64,000 bases of DNA from Rhodoferax potami (GTDB lineage Bacteria; Pseudomonadota; Gammaproteobacteria; Burkholderiales; Burkholderiaceae_C). The stretch is from assembly GCF_032193805.1 (NCBI RefSeq), contig NZ_JAVBIK010000001.1, positions 2,811,001-2,875,000 on the forward strand. Direction: 5' to 3'. How positions within the stretch are numbered: the first letter of the stretch is position 1; every line of letters starts with the position of its first letter. Below, piece by piece: positions 45,265 to 56,247 of this stretch. The position numbers and the translations under genes are program-made. Under the pieces are notes generated by a model. It was given only the letters and a program-made list of their open reading frames with translations, ran no database searches and had not been told where the DNA came from.

Positions 45265-47433
45265 TTAGTGGATGCGCATGCCAGGCTGGGCGCCGGGCCA
45301 GGGGTTCAGGATGTAGATGCCGGGGTTGGCGCCTTCATCTGCATGGCTGGCCGCCATGACCATGCCTTCCGACATGCCGAACTTCATCTTGCGCGGTGCC
45401 AGGTTGGCCACCAGCACGGTGAGCTGGCCTACCAACTCTTCGGGCTTGTACATACTGGCGATGCCGCTGAACACATTGCGCGTGGTGGGTTGGCCCTCCG
45501 CGTTCTTCTCACCCACATCGAGGGTCAGGCGCAGCAGCTTGGTGGAGCCTTCGATGGCTTCGCAGTTCACGATCTTGGCGATACGCAGGTCGATTTTGGC
45601 GAAGTCGTCAATGCTGATGGTGGGGGCCAGGGCCTCGCCACCGGGGGCATTGGGGTCAGCTGGCACAGCCGCTGGTGCTGACTTTGCTACCTTTTTAGGA
45701 GCTGCTTGCGTAGGCTTCATCTGGGCTAGAGGCTCTTTTGGTTCAAAAAGCGCTTCCAGCTGTTCGGGGGTGACGCGTTGCATCAGGTGCTGGTAAGGCT
45801 GGATGGCTTGCACATCGCCGGCCACGGCCCAGGTGTCCATGGGGCGGCCCACAAAGCTTTGCACTGCTTGCGCCAAGCCGGGCAGCACAGGGGCCAAGTA
45901 ACGGCTCAAGGCGTCAAACGCGTTGATCAGCACCGAGCACACTTGGTGCAGTGCCTCGTTGTTAGCCACGTCTTTGGCCAAGTCCCAGGGCTTGTTCTGG
46001 TCCACATAGGCGTTCACTTTGTCGGCCAGGAGCATGACTTCGCGGGTGGCCTTGCTGTACTCGCGGGCCTCGAAATGGGAGGCCAGTGCGTCAGAAGCAC
46101 CCCGGATTTCAGCCAGCAGTGCGCCGCCTTGGGTACCGAAGTTGCTGGTTAGCTTGCCGTCAAAGCGCTTGGTCAAAAAGCCGGCGGCGCGGGATGCGAT
46201 GTTGATGAACTTGCCGATCAAATCGCTGTTCACCCGCAGCATGAAGTCTTCGGCGTTGAAGTCGATGTCTTCGTTGCGCGCCGACAGCTTGGCCGCCAGG
46301 TAGTAGCGCAGCCACTCGGCGTTCATGCCCAGGCTCAGGTACTTCAGCGGGTCCAGGCCGGTGCCACGGCTTTTGCTCATCTTCTCGCCGTTGTTCACGG
46401 TCAGGAAGCCGTGCACAAACACGTTGTTCGGCGTCTTGCGGCCGCTGAACTTCAGCATCGCCGGCCAGAACAGGGTGTGGAAGGTGACGATGTCTTTGCC
46501 GATGAAGTGGTACTGCTCGGTATCACTTGCTGCCATGTATTCGTCAAAGCTGCGGGTGTCGCCGTGCTTGGCCTTCGGGCCGCCCTTGTCGAACCAGTTT
46601 TTGAGCGACGCCAAGTAGCCCACAGGCGCGTCCAGCCACACGTAAAAGTACTTGCCCGGCGCATCGGGAATCTCAATGCCGAAGTAGGGGGCGTCGCGCG
46701 AAATGTCCCAGTCGCCCAAGCCTTCGCTCTGGGTGCCGTCCGGGTTGTTGCGCACGCTGAACCACTCTTTGATTTTGTTGGCCACTTCGGGCTGCAGCTT
46801 GCCGTCTTGCGTCCAGTTCTCCAGAAACTCCACGCAGCGCGGGTCCGACAGTTTGAAGAAGTAGTGCTCAGAATTCTTCAGCTCTGGCTTGGCGCCTGAG
46901 AGGGCTGAGAAGGGGTTGATCAGGTCGGTGGGCGCGTAGACCGAGCCGCAGACTTCGCAGTTGTCGCCGTACTGGTCCTTGGCGTGGCACTTGGGGCACT
47001 CGCCTTTGATGTAGCGGTCTGGCAGGAACATGTTCTTTTCGGGGTCGAAGAACTGTTCGATGGTGCGCACTTCAATCAGGCTGCCATCGGCGCGGTCGCG
47101 CAGGTCGCGGTAAATCTGGCGGGCCAGCTCGGTGTTTTCGGGCGAGTGGGTGCTGTGCCAGTTGTCAAAGCTGATGTGAAAGCCATCCAGGTACTGCTTG
47201 CGGCCGGCGGCGATGTTGGCCACGAACTGCTCGGGGGTCACACCCGCCTTTTCAGCCGCAATCATGATGGGGGCGCCGTGGGTGTCGTCCGCACCCACAA
47301 AGTTCACCGCATTGCCCTGCATGCGCTGGTACCGCACCCAGATGTCGGCCTGGATGTATTCCATGATGTGACCGATATGGAAGTTGCCGTTGGCGTAGGG
47401 GAGGGCGGTGGTAACGAATAGTTGGCGGGGCAT
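45265..47433 (-). CDS. metG: Methionyl-tRNA synthetase
   Basis: A 722-aa class I synthetase that charges tRNA-Met. It has the HIGH motif FHIGH (about 18-22), the zinc knuckle [18 protein letters not shown], the KMSKS motif ([12 protein letters not shown], about 345), an anticodon-binding helical domain, and a C-terminal tRNA-binding domain ([18 protein letters not shown]...). The linker between the last two (about residues 565-585) is encoded by a copy of the interspersed repeat (45682-45739). The upstream 225 bp to the divergent patatin gene contain a long inverted repeat. Confidence 0.96.
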   Translation of the reverse strand: MPRQLFVTTALPYANGNFHIGHIMEYIQADIWVRYQRMQGNAVNFVGADDTHGAPIMIAAEKAGVTPEQFVANIAAGRKQYLDGFHISFDNWHSTHSPENTELARQIYRDLRDRADGSLIEVRTIEQFFDPEKNMFLPDRYIKGECPKCHAKDQYGDNCEVCGSVYAPTDLINPFSALSGAKPELKNSEHYFFKLSDPRCVEFLENWTQDGKLQPEVANKIKEWFSVRNNPDGTQSEGLGDWDISRDAPYFGIEIPDAPGKYFYVWLDAPVGYLASLKNWFDKGGPKAKHGDTRSFDEYMAASDTEQYHFIGKDIVTFHTLFWPAMLKFSGRKTPNNVFVHGFLTVNNGEKMSKSRGTGLDPLKYLSLGMNAEWLRYYLAAKLSARNEDIDFNAEDFMLRVNSDLIGKFINIASRAAGFLTKRFDGKLTSNFGTQGGALLAEIRGASDALASHFEAREYSKATREVMLLADKVNAYVDQNKPWDLAKDVANNEALHQVCSVLINAFDALSRYLAPVLPGLAQAVQSFVGRPMDTWAVAGDVQAIQPYQHLMQRVTPEQLEALFEPKEPLAQMKPTQAAPKKVAKSAPAAVPADPNAPGGEALAPTISIDDFAKIDLRIAKIVNCEAIEGSTKLLRLTLDVGEKNAEGQPTTRNVFSGIASMYKPEELVGQLTVLVANLAPRKMKFGMSEGMVMAASHADEGANPGIYILNPWPGAQPGMRIH
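45682..45739. repeat. Interspersed palindromic repeat inside the metG coding sequence
   Basis: TTTGCTACC, then TTAGGAGCTGCTTGCG and, 13 bases on, GGGCTAGAGGCTCTTTT match the copy upstream of scpA in order and spacing. On the coding strand it gives an in-frame linker (roughly [20 protein letters not shown]) between the anticodon-binding and C-terminal tRNA-binding domains of MetG. Confidence 0.65.
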
Positions 47434-47511
47434 GGGGAATCGACTTTCACAGAGGAACCGGTGATTTTAGTCGGGGCGGGGATGGCCGTTGTGCGTCCAT
47501 GTTTTGTGGTG

Positions 47512-47599
47512 GGATCAGGCGGGCCGGGCGCTTTGCTACGTGTCCCCCGGCCTTCGGCCTCCTCCTTGACCTACGCAAAACGCCCAGCCCGCCTGATCC
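47512..47599. repeat. Long inverted repeat in the metG/patatin intergenic region
   Basis: Arms of about 25 bp (47512-47536 and 47575-47599) begin GGATCAGGCGGGC on either strand and agree at 23 of 25 positions; both mismatches would be G-U pairs in minus-strand RNA. The interior holds a small GGCC-TTC-GGCC hairpin. It lies in the leader or promoter region of metG. It could be a repeated intergenic element or an RNA structure; no T tract follows. Confidence 0.65.
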
Positions 47600-47658
47600 T
47601 GCGCGGTAGCGTTAGCGCGAACCTACAATTCGCGGCCTCTCGACTCTTAAAGCCGCTT

Positions 47659-48540
47659 ATGCACACCATCGCAGCGATCAGCCCTTCCGATTTCTTGTCG
47701 AGGACCTTCCACACCGCAGTGTTCGCGGGCGGTGGTAACCGGTGCTGGTGGCAGGCCGGGGCGGTGGAGCGACTGCGGGATCAGGCGAATTGGCAGGTCA
47801 GGCGTTTGATCGGGGTGAGTGCCGGTGCGGGTGTGGCGACGGCATTTGCGACCGGGCGTTTGCAAGAGGCTTTGCAATCCGCTGTGGAGCGCTTCAACAC
47901 CACGCCCAAAAACATAGTTTGGGCAGATCTGCTGAAAGGTAAACGTCCTTTCGTGTTGCCGCGCATCTACCCGGACTGGATCGAGAGCTTTTTGCAGGCG
48001 GCGGATTTGCAGCGCTTGCAACAAGGTTCCCTCAAGGTGGATGTAGCCATTACCCGTCCAATACCCTACTTGCCTGTGACGCTGTCCACTGCGCTGGCGC
48101 TAGCGCTGTATTCCACCGAAAAGTTCTGGCTCAAGACCTTTCACGGAAGGGTGCCGCACTGGGTGGGGCTGCGGTCCGAGTATCACGATGTGACTGGGTG
48201 CGCCCATCTCGAAGACGCCCGAAGCTTGCTTATGGCCTCTGCCGCAGCGGTACCTATCACGCCCACCCACAAAGTGAACGGGCGTGCCGCGCTGGATGGG
48301 GGGTTTTATGACAACGTCCCCTTGTCCCGCGACCGTGTGGATGACGCCGGAACCTTGGTTCTGTTGACCCGCCATCGCACTGATCTGCCACTCGCATTTG
48401 ACATGGGTGGACGCACTTATCTGCAACCCAGCCGTCCCGTCGCCGCAACCAATATGGACTGCACCAGTGGCAGCAATGTGCAGAGCACCTATGCCCAGGG
48501 TCTTGAGGACATTGGTGCCTGGTTACACAAGGTCAATTAG
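47659..48540 (+). CDS. Patatin-like phospholipase
   Basis: A 293-aa serine lipolytic enzyme. The oxyanion-hole motif FAGGGNRCWWQAG (22-34) is an aromatic variant of the usual GGGxRG; the nucleophile motif is GVSAG with S54; the catalytic Asp is in ALDGGFYDNVP near residue 215. There is no signal peptide, so it is probably cytosolic. The start at 47659 is taken because the open frame upstream runs through the intergenic inverted repeat. It is convergent with the enoyl-CoA hydratase-family gene. Confidence 0.82.
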   Translation: MHTIAAISPSDFLSRTFHTAVFAGGGNRCWWQAGAVERLRDQANWQVRRLIGVSAGAGVATAFATGRLQEALQSAVERFNTTPKNIVWADLLKGKRPFVLPRIYPDWIESFLQAADLQRLQQGSLKVDVAITRPIPYLPVTLSTALALALYSTEKFWLKTFHGRVPHWVGLRSEYHDVTGCAHLEDARSLLMASAAAVPITPTHKVNGRAALDGGFYDNVPLSRDRVDDAGTLVLLTRHRTDLPLAFDMGGRTYLQPSRPVAATNMDCTSGSNVQSTYAQGLEDIGAWLHKVN

Positions 48541-48575
48541 TTATTGGAATAGCCAAGCCAACATTCCCCTACGCA

Positions 48576-48611
48576 GCAGCAGGTTGGGGGTACGTACCCC
48601 CAGCCTGCTGC
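48576..48611. terminator. Strong palindrome between convergent genes, likely bidirectional terminator
   Basis: An uninterrupted 36-bp palindrome: GCAGCAGG plus TGGGGGTAC (48576-48593) pair with 48594-48611, with one T-G position. The loop is minimal and there is no T tract. It lies between the stops of the patatin gene (48540) and the crotonase gene (48646), so it could stop transcription from both sides. Confidence 0.55.
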
Positions 48612-48645
48612 GAGCCCAGCAAAGACTAAGCGCGAGAAAGGAAGC

Positions 48646-49458
48646 TCAGTCCTTAAACACAGGCGCCCGCTTCTGCATGTTCGCCGTCATCGCCTCGGTC
48701 AGGTCCTTGCTCATCAGCATGGCGGCGTTCCAAGTGGCGATGTAGTTCAGGCTGTCGGCCACGCTGTGGTCTCGGGCGTAGGTGATCATTTCCTTGGTGC
48801 CGCGGATCGATAGGGGCGACTTGGCCGCAATCGTGGCGGCAATCTCCTGCACCCCGGCGTAGAGCGCCTCGCGACTTTCAAACACGCGGTTCACCAAGCC
48901 GATGCTCTTGGCCTCTGCGGCCTCCATCTTGCGGCCGGTGTAGGCCAGCTCACGGGTGATGCCATCGCCCACCAACTTGGGCAGGCGCTGCAGAGTGCCC
49001 ACGTCGGCAGTCATGCCGATGTCGATCTCCTTGATGGTGAAAAACGCATCGGCGCTAGCGTAGCGCATGTCCGCGCAGGTCACCAAGTCGATACCACCCC
49101 CGATGCAGCCACCATGGATGGCCGCCAACACTGGTTTGCGGCAACGCTCCAAGCTAGTGAGCGTGTCTTGCATGTCCAGAATCATGCGGCGCAGGCTCTC
49201 GCGCATGCGGCCGTCGCAGTCGTTGGCGATCTGCGGGCCTATGCCCATCATCATTTGCAGGTCGATGCCCGCGCAAAACAACTTGCCTTCGCCTTGCAAC
49301 ACCGCCACACGTGTTTCGGGGGTGCGGTCTACCCACTCAAAGGCTTGGCGGATTTCTTGCCACATGGTGGCGTTCATGGCATTGGCTTTGTCGGGGCGGT
49401 TCAGGCGGATGGTGGCGATGTGCGCGTCCAGCGTGACTTTCAGGGTTTCAAACTGCAT
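48646..49458 (-). CDS. Enoyl-CoA hydratase/isomerase family, probable delta3,5-delta2,4-dienoyl-CoA isomerase
   Basis: A 270-aa crotonase. The oxyanion segments are CAGIDLQMM and HGGCIGGGIDLVTCADMRY. The residues FTIKEIDIGMTADVGTLQ match the Glu/Asp positions that are catalytic in eukaryotic ECH1 dienoyl-CoA isomerase, and the Asp in GGIDLV is also kept. Such enzymes shift double bonds of odd-position unsaturated fatty acids. The next gene upstream is a 2,4-dienoyl-CoA reductase, which supports this. A copy of the interspersed repeat lies just upstream of its start. Confidence 0.82.
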   Translation of the reverse strand: MQFETLKVTLDAHIATIRLNRPDKANAMNATMWQEIRQAFEWVDRTPETRVAVLQGEGKLFCAGIDLQMMMGIGPQIANDCDGRMRESLRRMILDMQDTLTSLERCRKPVLAAIHGGCIGGGIDLVTCADMRYASADAFFTIKEIDIGMTADVGTLQRLPKLVGDGITRELAYTGRKMEAAEAKSIGLVNRVFESREALYAGVQEIAATIAAKSPLSIRGTKEMITYARDHSVADSLNYIATWNAAMLMSKDLTEAMTANMQKRAPVFKD

Positions 49459-49486
49459 GGTGTCTCCCGCTAAGGATGTTTTTGGC

Positions 49487-49535
49487 GTCTAGCCAGCGCA
49501 GTCATTGCGCTGGCAGCTATGAAATAAATAGCAAA
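49487..49535. repeat. Interspersed palindromic repeat, copy between the reductase and isomerase genes
   Basis: GCCAGCGCA (49492-49500) pairs with TGCGCTGGC (49506-49514), followed by AGCTATGAAATAAATAGCAAA, in reverse orientation to the scpA copy. It fills most of the 89-bp gap between the two fatty-acid genes. Confidence 0.7.
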
Positions 49536-49547
49536 ATGGCGAAGGGG

Positions 49548-52067
<2,520 letters not shown>

Positions 52068-52109
52068 TTATGTGTTCGGGTGGCCGGCCGTTACTAAGGC
52101 ACGCGCGGC

Positions 52110-52127
52110 TATGCAACCAGTTGCAGT
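52110..52127. promoter_or_regulatory. PadR-type operator, site 1
   Basis: TATGCAACCAGTTGCAGT: 7-bp arms ATGCAAC/GTTGCAN around a central CA. It lies 55 bp upstream of the reductase start and 37 bp (centre to centre) from site 2, in the 138-bp divergent region with the PadR gene. Confidence 0.65.
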
Positions 52128-52146
52128 GTAGAAGTCTAGCCAGATT

Positions 52147-52164
52147 TATGCAACTGGTTGCATA
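52147..52164. promoter_or_regulatory. PadR-type operator, site 2
   Basis: TATGCAACTGGTTGCATA is an 18-bp palindrome with perfect 8-bp arms, 30 bp upstream of the PadR start codon. Its likeness to site 1 and its position suggest the PadR protein binds both, controlling its own gene and the fatty-acid genes. Confidence 0.75.
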
Positions 52165-52193
52165 GTTAGAGTGCTGCCCTTAGACTCGCCCGC

Positions 52194-52736
52194 ATGTCGC
52201 TTGCCCATGCCGTGCTCACTTCGCTGATTGAAAAACCTTCCTCAGGGTACGAGCTGGCGCGGCGGTTTGACAAGTCCATCGGCTACTTCTGGCACGCCAC
52301 GCACCAGCAGATTTACCGCGAATTGGCCCGCATGGAAGAGAAGGGCTGGATCGTCTCTGACAGCGCGCCCGACGCCGGCGCCACCCGCAAGCGCGAGTAC
52401 AAGGTGCTGCCGGACGGTCGTGCCGAACTGGTGCGCTGGACCAGCGAGCCCGCTGCGTCTATGGATTTGCGTGATGAGTTCACCGTCAAAATCCGCGCTG
52501 ATGCCGCTTTGAATGAAGTGGACTTGAGTGATGAACTCCGTGCCCGCATTGCCCAGCACACGGAGCGCTTGGCCCACTACCGCGCCATCGAAGCCCGAGA
52601 CTTTGCGCGGGGAGATGCGATGCCGCGGGCGAAGCGGCTGCAGCATCTGATCCTGAAGAAGGGGATCATGTTTGAGGAGGGCAGCATTGCCTGGGCGCGG
52701 GAGGCGTTGGGGGTGTTGGAAAGCACCGATGGCTGA
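52194..52736 (+). CDS. PadR-family transcriptional regulator
   Basis: A 180-aa regulator with an N-terminal winged helix (LAHAVLTSLIEKPSSGYELARRFDKSIGYFWHATHQQIYRELARMEEKGWI) typical of PadR and a C-terminal helical dimerisation domain (about 95-175). It is divergent from the dienoyl-CoA reductase gene, with two palindromic sites between. The ligand is probably an acyl-CoA or fatty acid, but this is inference. Confidence 0.92.
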   Translation: MSLAHAVLTSLIEKPSSGYELARRFDKSIGYFWHATHQQIYRELARMEEKGWIVSDSAPDAGATRKREYKVLPDGRAELVRWTSEPAASMDLRDEFTVKIRADAALNEVDLSDELRARIAQHTERLAHYRAIEARDFARGDAMPRAKRLQHLILKKGIMFEEGSIAWAREALGVLESTDG

Positions 52737-52845
52737 CATTTCGGGCGCTATCAAGTGATAGTGTGAGCAGCTGCTTTGCAGCGAAAGCAGTCAATAAACT
52801 GAATCCGCAGAGATGTTTCAATAATGAATACAAAGGAACTTGAAA

Positions 52846-53532
52846 ATGGGTGGAATTGCAGTACTTTTGCTATTTGCTTTGGGGCTATGGATTGGTATCT
52901 GTTTAATTCGATTTGGTTGGAAGATTGGGTCTTGGAAGGGAATGTCGTTGGCAGCAGTTCTTGTCATCGGGCTACCAATTTTTGATGCTCAGCTCGGTCG
53001 TGCGATTCTTCAAAGGAAGTGTGACACCGATGGGAAGATTACAGTTATCGAATCGATTTCCAACGTTGAAGGTTTTGGCGTGTTGCATGGTGTTTTTCCA
53101 GACTCTCCAAAGTACTATGGTTATCGCTATGTTGAAGGCGGATATGCATATCAACAGCACGAAAGAGTTGTACTTGCCGACGATGGGGGGATTGGAACTG
53201 TCGTGAAAGGGGTTACGCCCATTGCGGAGTACCTCTTGCGCGAAAGGGCAGGAAGAGATACAGCCTATTTTTCTCGACAAAGAATCTCAGTAATTGAACT
53301 CAACACCGGCCGGGAATTGGGTGGGTACGACAGCATTCATTTTCGTGGTGGATGGGTTGAACGTGTACTAGGCGCGTTGTCAGATTCGGGCAGCACAAAG
53401 GGCGCGAGTTGCGGCGACTTTAGTACTCAGGAGGCTAAGAAGATGAAATTACTGCATTCAGTATTGCAACCTTCAACTGACTCGACGGGCGGGACTGTAC
53501 CCAAAATGCCGCCTAATGTTGGAAAGCAATAG
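52846..53532 (+). CDS. Membrane-anchored protein of unknown function
   Basis: A 228-aa protein that I do not recognise. Two hydrophobic stretches lie near the N-terminus (IAVLLLFALGLWIGICLIRFGW, about 4-25, and KGMSLAAVLVIGLPIFDAQ, about 32-50); the rest looks soluble and contains several Tyr and Gly and two Cys. The start at 52846 is chosen because AAGGA lies eight bases upstream; an in-frame TTG lies two codons earlier. The gene is AT-richer than its neighbours and has no obvious partners, which suggests acquisition. Confidence 0.65.
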   Translation: MGGIAVLLLFALGLWIGICLIRFGWKIGSWKGMSLAAVLVIGLPIFDAQLGRAILQRKCDTDGKITVIESISNVEGFGVLHGVFPDSPKYYGYRYVEGGYAYQQHERVVLADDGGIGTVVKGVTPIAEYLLRERAGRDTAYFSRQRISVIELNTGRELGGYDSIHFRGGWVERVLGALSDSGSTKGASCGDFSTQEAKKMKLLHSVLQPSTDSTGGTVPKMPPNVGKQ

Positions 53533-53806
53533 TGAAAAGGATGTAAGTCCTGTTACTTGACTCCTCCCCTGTTAGGTGAGCCTTTGTTGAGGGGTCATAG
53601 TAGATTTATTTGTCTTTTTAATTGAGCTTTTGCTTTGAGGCGCCCGAAAAGTCGGCAAACAGCCTGAAGACGTCTTTGCTTTGCAGTGGAAGCGGTCATA
53701 TTTCAAACCTACCGGTTGGGGTCTATTTTCATCTTTCAGGGGAACCTACACTGGCGGTGGAGGAAAACCTTAACTTTTACCTAATGATTATTGCTAAACC
53801 GCGCAC
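53533..53806. other. AT-rich intergenic stretch
   Basis: This 274-bp gap between two orphan membrane-protein genes holds no convincing gene. A 62-codon open frame (53622-53810) has no ribosome site and no recognisable features. Confidence 0.5.
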
Positions 53807-54091
53807 ATGAACCCAAGTTACATACCCGCATTACTGTATGCCTTAGGCACAAAAATTGTTCCCTTTCTTTTCTTATGCGCCGCCATAATAATTTTTAGCC
53901 GTAGAAAAAGCGTGCCCTCGGTTGCGTTTCTTCTTGGCTGCATTGTGACGGTCGTAGTGCCATACGCTTCGTTATTCACTCAGGGAGTCAGCTGGGGACA
54001 TATCCAGCATTTGTTCACAACTGTGGCATACCTGATTCAAGGAACCGGTTTACTTTTTTATGCACTGTCAATTCCGAAAACTTCGGACTAA
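53807..54091 (+). CDS. Small three-helix membrane protein of unknown function
   Basis: A 94-aa frame with three probable transmembrane helices: about 10-29 (YALGTKIVPFLFLCAAIIIF), 37-58 (PSVAFLLGCIVTVVVPYASLF) and 70-90 (TTVAYLIQGTGLLFYALSI), with positive charges (SRRKS) between the first two. No family is recognised and the ribosome site is weak. Base composition is AT-rich like the gene before it. It may be a real small membrane protein of an acquired segment. Confidence 0.5.
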   Translation: MNPSYIPALLYALGTKIVPFLFLCAAIIIFSRRKSVPSVAFLLGCIVTVVVPYASLFTQGVSWGHIQHLFTTVAYLIQGTGLLFYALSIPKTSD

Positions 54092-54253
54092 CTGTTTGGT
54101 CAAAGCCTACTAACCTACATGCGCGAACAGTTACGACTGTGCGTTGAATTCAAATGCCCGCTATGGGACGGAGTAAAAGACTGCTTCCGGCCTAGACGAG
54201 AAAAATTAGTTGGCCATTACTCAAAGTTCAAATTTCAGAAGAACTCAAACAAA

Positions 54254-54280
54254 AAAAAGCCCGGCAGAGCCGGGCTTTTT
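54254..54280. terminator. Bidirectional rho-independent terminator
   Basis: A 12-bp perfect stem (54254-54265 with 54269-54280) with a 3-base loop, GC-rich core and runs of A on the left and T on the right, so it works on both strands. It lies 47 bp past the azoreductase stop on the minus strand. Confidence 0.85.
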
Positions 54281-54626
54281 GTTGGCGGCGTCCTTTAACG
54301 CAAACCGCCGCTACTTTCTTTGTCACTCAGGCAGCCAGCTTGGCAATGCCATTGGCCGCTTCGGCCAATGCCTCCGCCTTCTTAGCGTCGCCCATGGCTA
54401 CGCCTTCGGCGCGCACAAAGCGCACGTCGGTGATGCCCAGAAAACCGAACAAAGTTTGCAGGTAGCTCTCTTGGTGTTCCGCAGCACGGCCCCAGTCGTT
54501 GGTGGAATACACACCGCCGCGGGTGGACGCCACGATCACGGTTTTGCCACCGGCCAGACCTTGGGGGCCGGTTTCGGTGTACTTGGGTAATCCCCCCAAT
54601 TTCCACCGGACCTAAAAGTAGAACGG

Positions 54627-55427
54627 TTATGCAGCCATGGCCAAGTGCTGCATTGGGGTGAAACCGCCCAGGGCCATATTCGGGCGGTCGTGATTGTAGG
54701 ACCACATCCACTGCGTGGCGAAGTCCTGAACTTCTTCAATACTGGACCAGTAATACTGGGATAGCCATTCGTATCGAACAGTCCTGTTAAACCGTTCGAC
54801 ATAGGCATTCTGCTGTGGCTTGCCCGGCTGGATATATTCAAACCGGATGCCCCATTCCTCGGCCCAGTTCTGGATGGTGCCACTGATGTTCTCGGGCCCG
54901 TTGTCACATCGAATCACTTGCGGCTTGCCACGCCAGGAAATGATCTGCTTCAATGCTCGGATCACCCGCTCCGACGGCAGCGAGAAGTCCACCTCAATGC
55001 CCAGCGCCTCACGGTTGAAGTCGTCGATGACATTGAACAAGCGCAGGTTACGGCCGTCCTCCAGCTTGTCGTGCATGAAGTCCATCGACCAGACCTGATT
55101 GATGGCCTCTGGCACAGCCAAAGGCTCGGGCTTCTCACGCACCAAGCGCTTCCTAGGCTTGATACGTAGGTTCAACTCCAGCTCACGATAGATGCGGTAC
55201 ACGCGTTTATGGTTCCACCCGAAACTCTTCACATTGCGCAGATACAGGTAGCACAGGCCAAAGCCCCAGTTGCGGTGGTTGTCCGTCAGCCGCATCAACC
55301 AATCAGCGATGAGTTCATTCTCAGCGTTTTGCTTGGACTCGTAGCGGTAGCAGGATTCGCTGATTGAGAACACGGAACAGGCGACCCGTATGGCAAGCCC
55401 ACGCTGCTGCACGACTTCTTTGGCCAT
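54627..55427 (-). CDS. IS3-family transposase OrfB (catalytic)
   Basis: The 266-aa frame carries the integrase core: D in [11 protein letters not shown] in RCDNGPE and E in [10 protein letters not shown], with exactly 35 residues between the last two (DD35E), followed by the family YEWL and [10 protein letters not shown] motifs. The N-terminal helix-turn-helix-like segment ([19 protein letters not shown]) precedes it. The ATG at 55427 is not necessarily the start: the frame is open upstream and would be entered by -1 frameshift from OrfA, giving a fused OrfAB. Confidence 0.92.
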   Translation of the reverse strand: MAKEVVQQRGLAIRVACSVFSISESCYRYESKQNAENELIADWLMRLTDNHRNWGFGLCYLYLRNVKSFGWNHKRVYRIYRELELNLRIKPRKRLVREKPEPLAVPEAINQVWSMDFMHDKLEDGRNLRLFNVIDDFNREALGIEVDFSLPSERVIRALKQIISWRGKPQVIRCDNGPENISGTIQNWAEEWGIRFEYIQPGKPQQNAYVERFNRTVRYEWLSQYYWSSIEEVQDFATQWMWSYNHDRPNMALGGFTPMQHLAMAA

Positions 55428-55450
55428 CTCGCGCCGGCGAGACGGCCGGC

Positions 55451-55714
55451 TTACTTTTTTGCGAGGTACTCGTTGGCGATCTCGGCCTTGAGTTTCTCTT
55501 CCAGATACATCTTCTTAAGCCGCCGGTTCTCGTCTTCGAGTTCCTTCATGCGGGCCATCATGGATGTGTCCATGCCACCAAACTTGGCACGCCACTTGTA
55601 GAACGTGGCGGTGCTGATCCCCAACTCACGACAGATATCAGGAACCGGCAAACCGGCTTCAACACGCTTCAATGCAGCCATGATCTGGCTATCCGTAAAT
55701 CTCGACTTCTTCAC
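55451..55714 (-). CDS. IS3-family transposase OrfA
   Basis: An 87-aa helix-turn-helix protein ([21 protein letters not shown]...[17 protein letters not shown]) followed by a leucine-zipper-like coiled coil ([27 protein letters not shown]). It starts at a GTG. It binds the IS ends and regulates transposition. Its last codons contain the A AAA AAG slippery heptamer. Confidence 0.9.
   Translation of the reverse strand: MKKSRFTDSQIMAALKRVEAGLPVPDICRELGISTATFYKWRAKFGGMDTSMMARMKELEDENRRLKKMYLEEKLKAEIANEYLAKK
55454..55460 (-). promoter_or_regulatory. Programmed -1 frameshift heptamer (A6G) between orfA and orfB
   Basis: On the minus strand the sequence GCA AAA AAG TAA ends orfA; a -1 slip on A AAA AAG enters the orfB frame and continues [14 protein letters not shown] without a stop. 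This is the standard signal producing IS3 OrfAB transposase. Confidence 0.8.
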
Positions 55715-56247
55715 GTAGAACTTCCTTCTTAGAAAATTCTACTTCTCGGTCCTTTGGTTTATCGGGGGGATTACCCTTGAAGGTGCGGCCGACTTGGGCA
55801 ATGCGGTCAACCCAAGCCTTGAGCTGGCTGGGGATGCTGAAGTTGTACAGCGGGGCGCCGACCACGATCACATCGGCGGCCAGAAACTGGGTCACCAGCG
55901 CCTCAGAGATGACGTTCTCGCGCTTCTGCACATCCGTTAGCTCAGCACCGGCAGGGGCGCGGAAGCCCAGGGAGTCGGCAGACAGGTGGCTGGGCGTGTC
56001 CACGGCCAGGTCCAAGTACTCCACGGTGGTGCCGGGGTGGTTGTTGACCCACTGAGCGACGGTGTCTTTGGTCAGTTGGCGGGAGACAGAGTGGTCGCCC
56101 AAGATGCTGGAGTCGATGTGCAAGAGTTTCATGACAAGTCCTTGAAGGGGTTAGTTCGATGGGACTAGTTTCCAAGAAAGGCGAATGTTTGATAAGTCAG
56201 CATATTTGCGTTAGATTGTCCTGAAAATGGGACGATAAAGGGCGCAA

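Larger units (their letters stand above)
54586..55775 (-). mobile_element. IS3-family insertion sequence, complete
   Basis: A 1190-bp element with orfA and orfB on the minus strand. Its ends are imperfect inverted repeats, both reading inward as GGTAATCCCCCC and continuing to AAGTAGAA about 38 bp in. It is flanked by the 4-bp direct repeat CTTG (54582-54585 and 55776-55779). The orfA/orfB layout, DD35E transposase and A6G slippage site define the IS3 family; the 4-bp duplication fits the IS407 or IS51-like groups. It splits azoR. Confidence 0.93.
54327..56132 (-). pseudogene. azoR: FMN-dependent NADH-azoreductase, interrupted by an IS element
   Basis: Residues 1-119 ([21 protein letters not shown] ... 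IAQVGRTFK, 56132-55776) and the last 84 residues ([26 protein letters not shown] ... GIAKLAA, 54581-54327) are the two halves of one AzoR flavoprotein. Removing the 1190-bp insertion and one copy of the 4-bp duplication CTTG restores an unbroken 203-aa frame, the normal family length. Visible motifs are the FMN-binding [20 protein letters not shown] and GGVYS. AzoR reduces quinones and azo dyes. The gene is divergent from a LysR regulator that may have controlled it. Confidence 0.93.

Noticed and set aside
53622..53810. A 62-codon frame in the AT-rich gap
   Set aside because: No ribosome site, no motif, and it overlaps the start of a better candidate.
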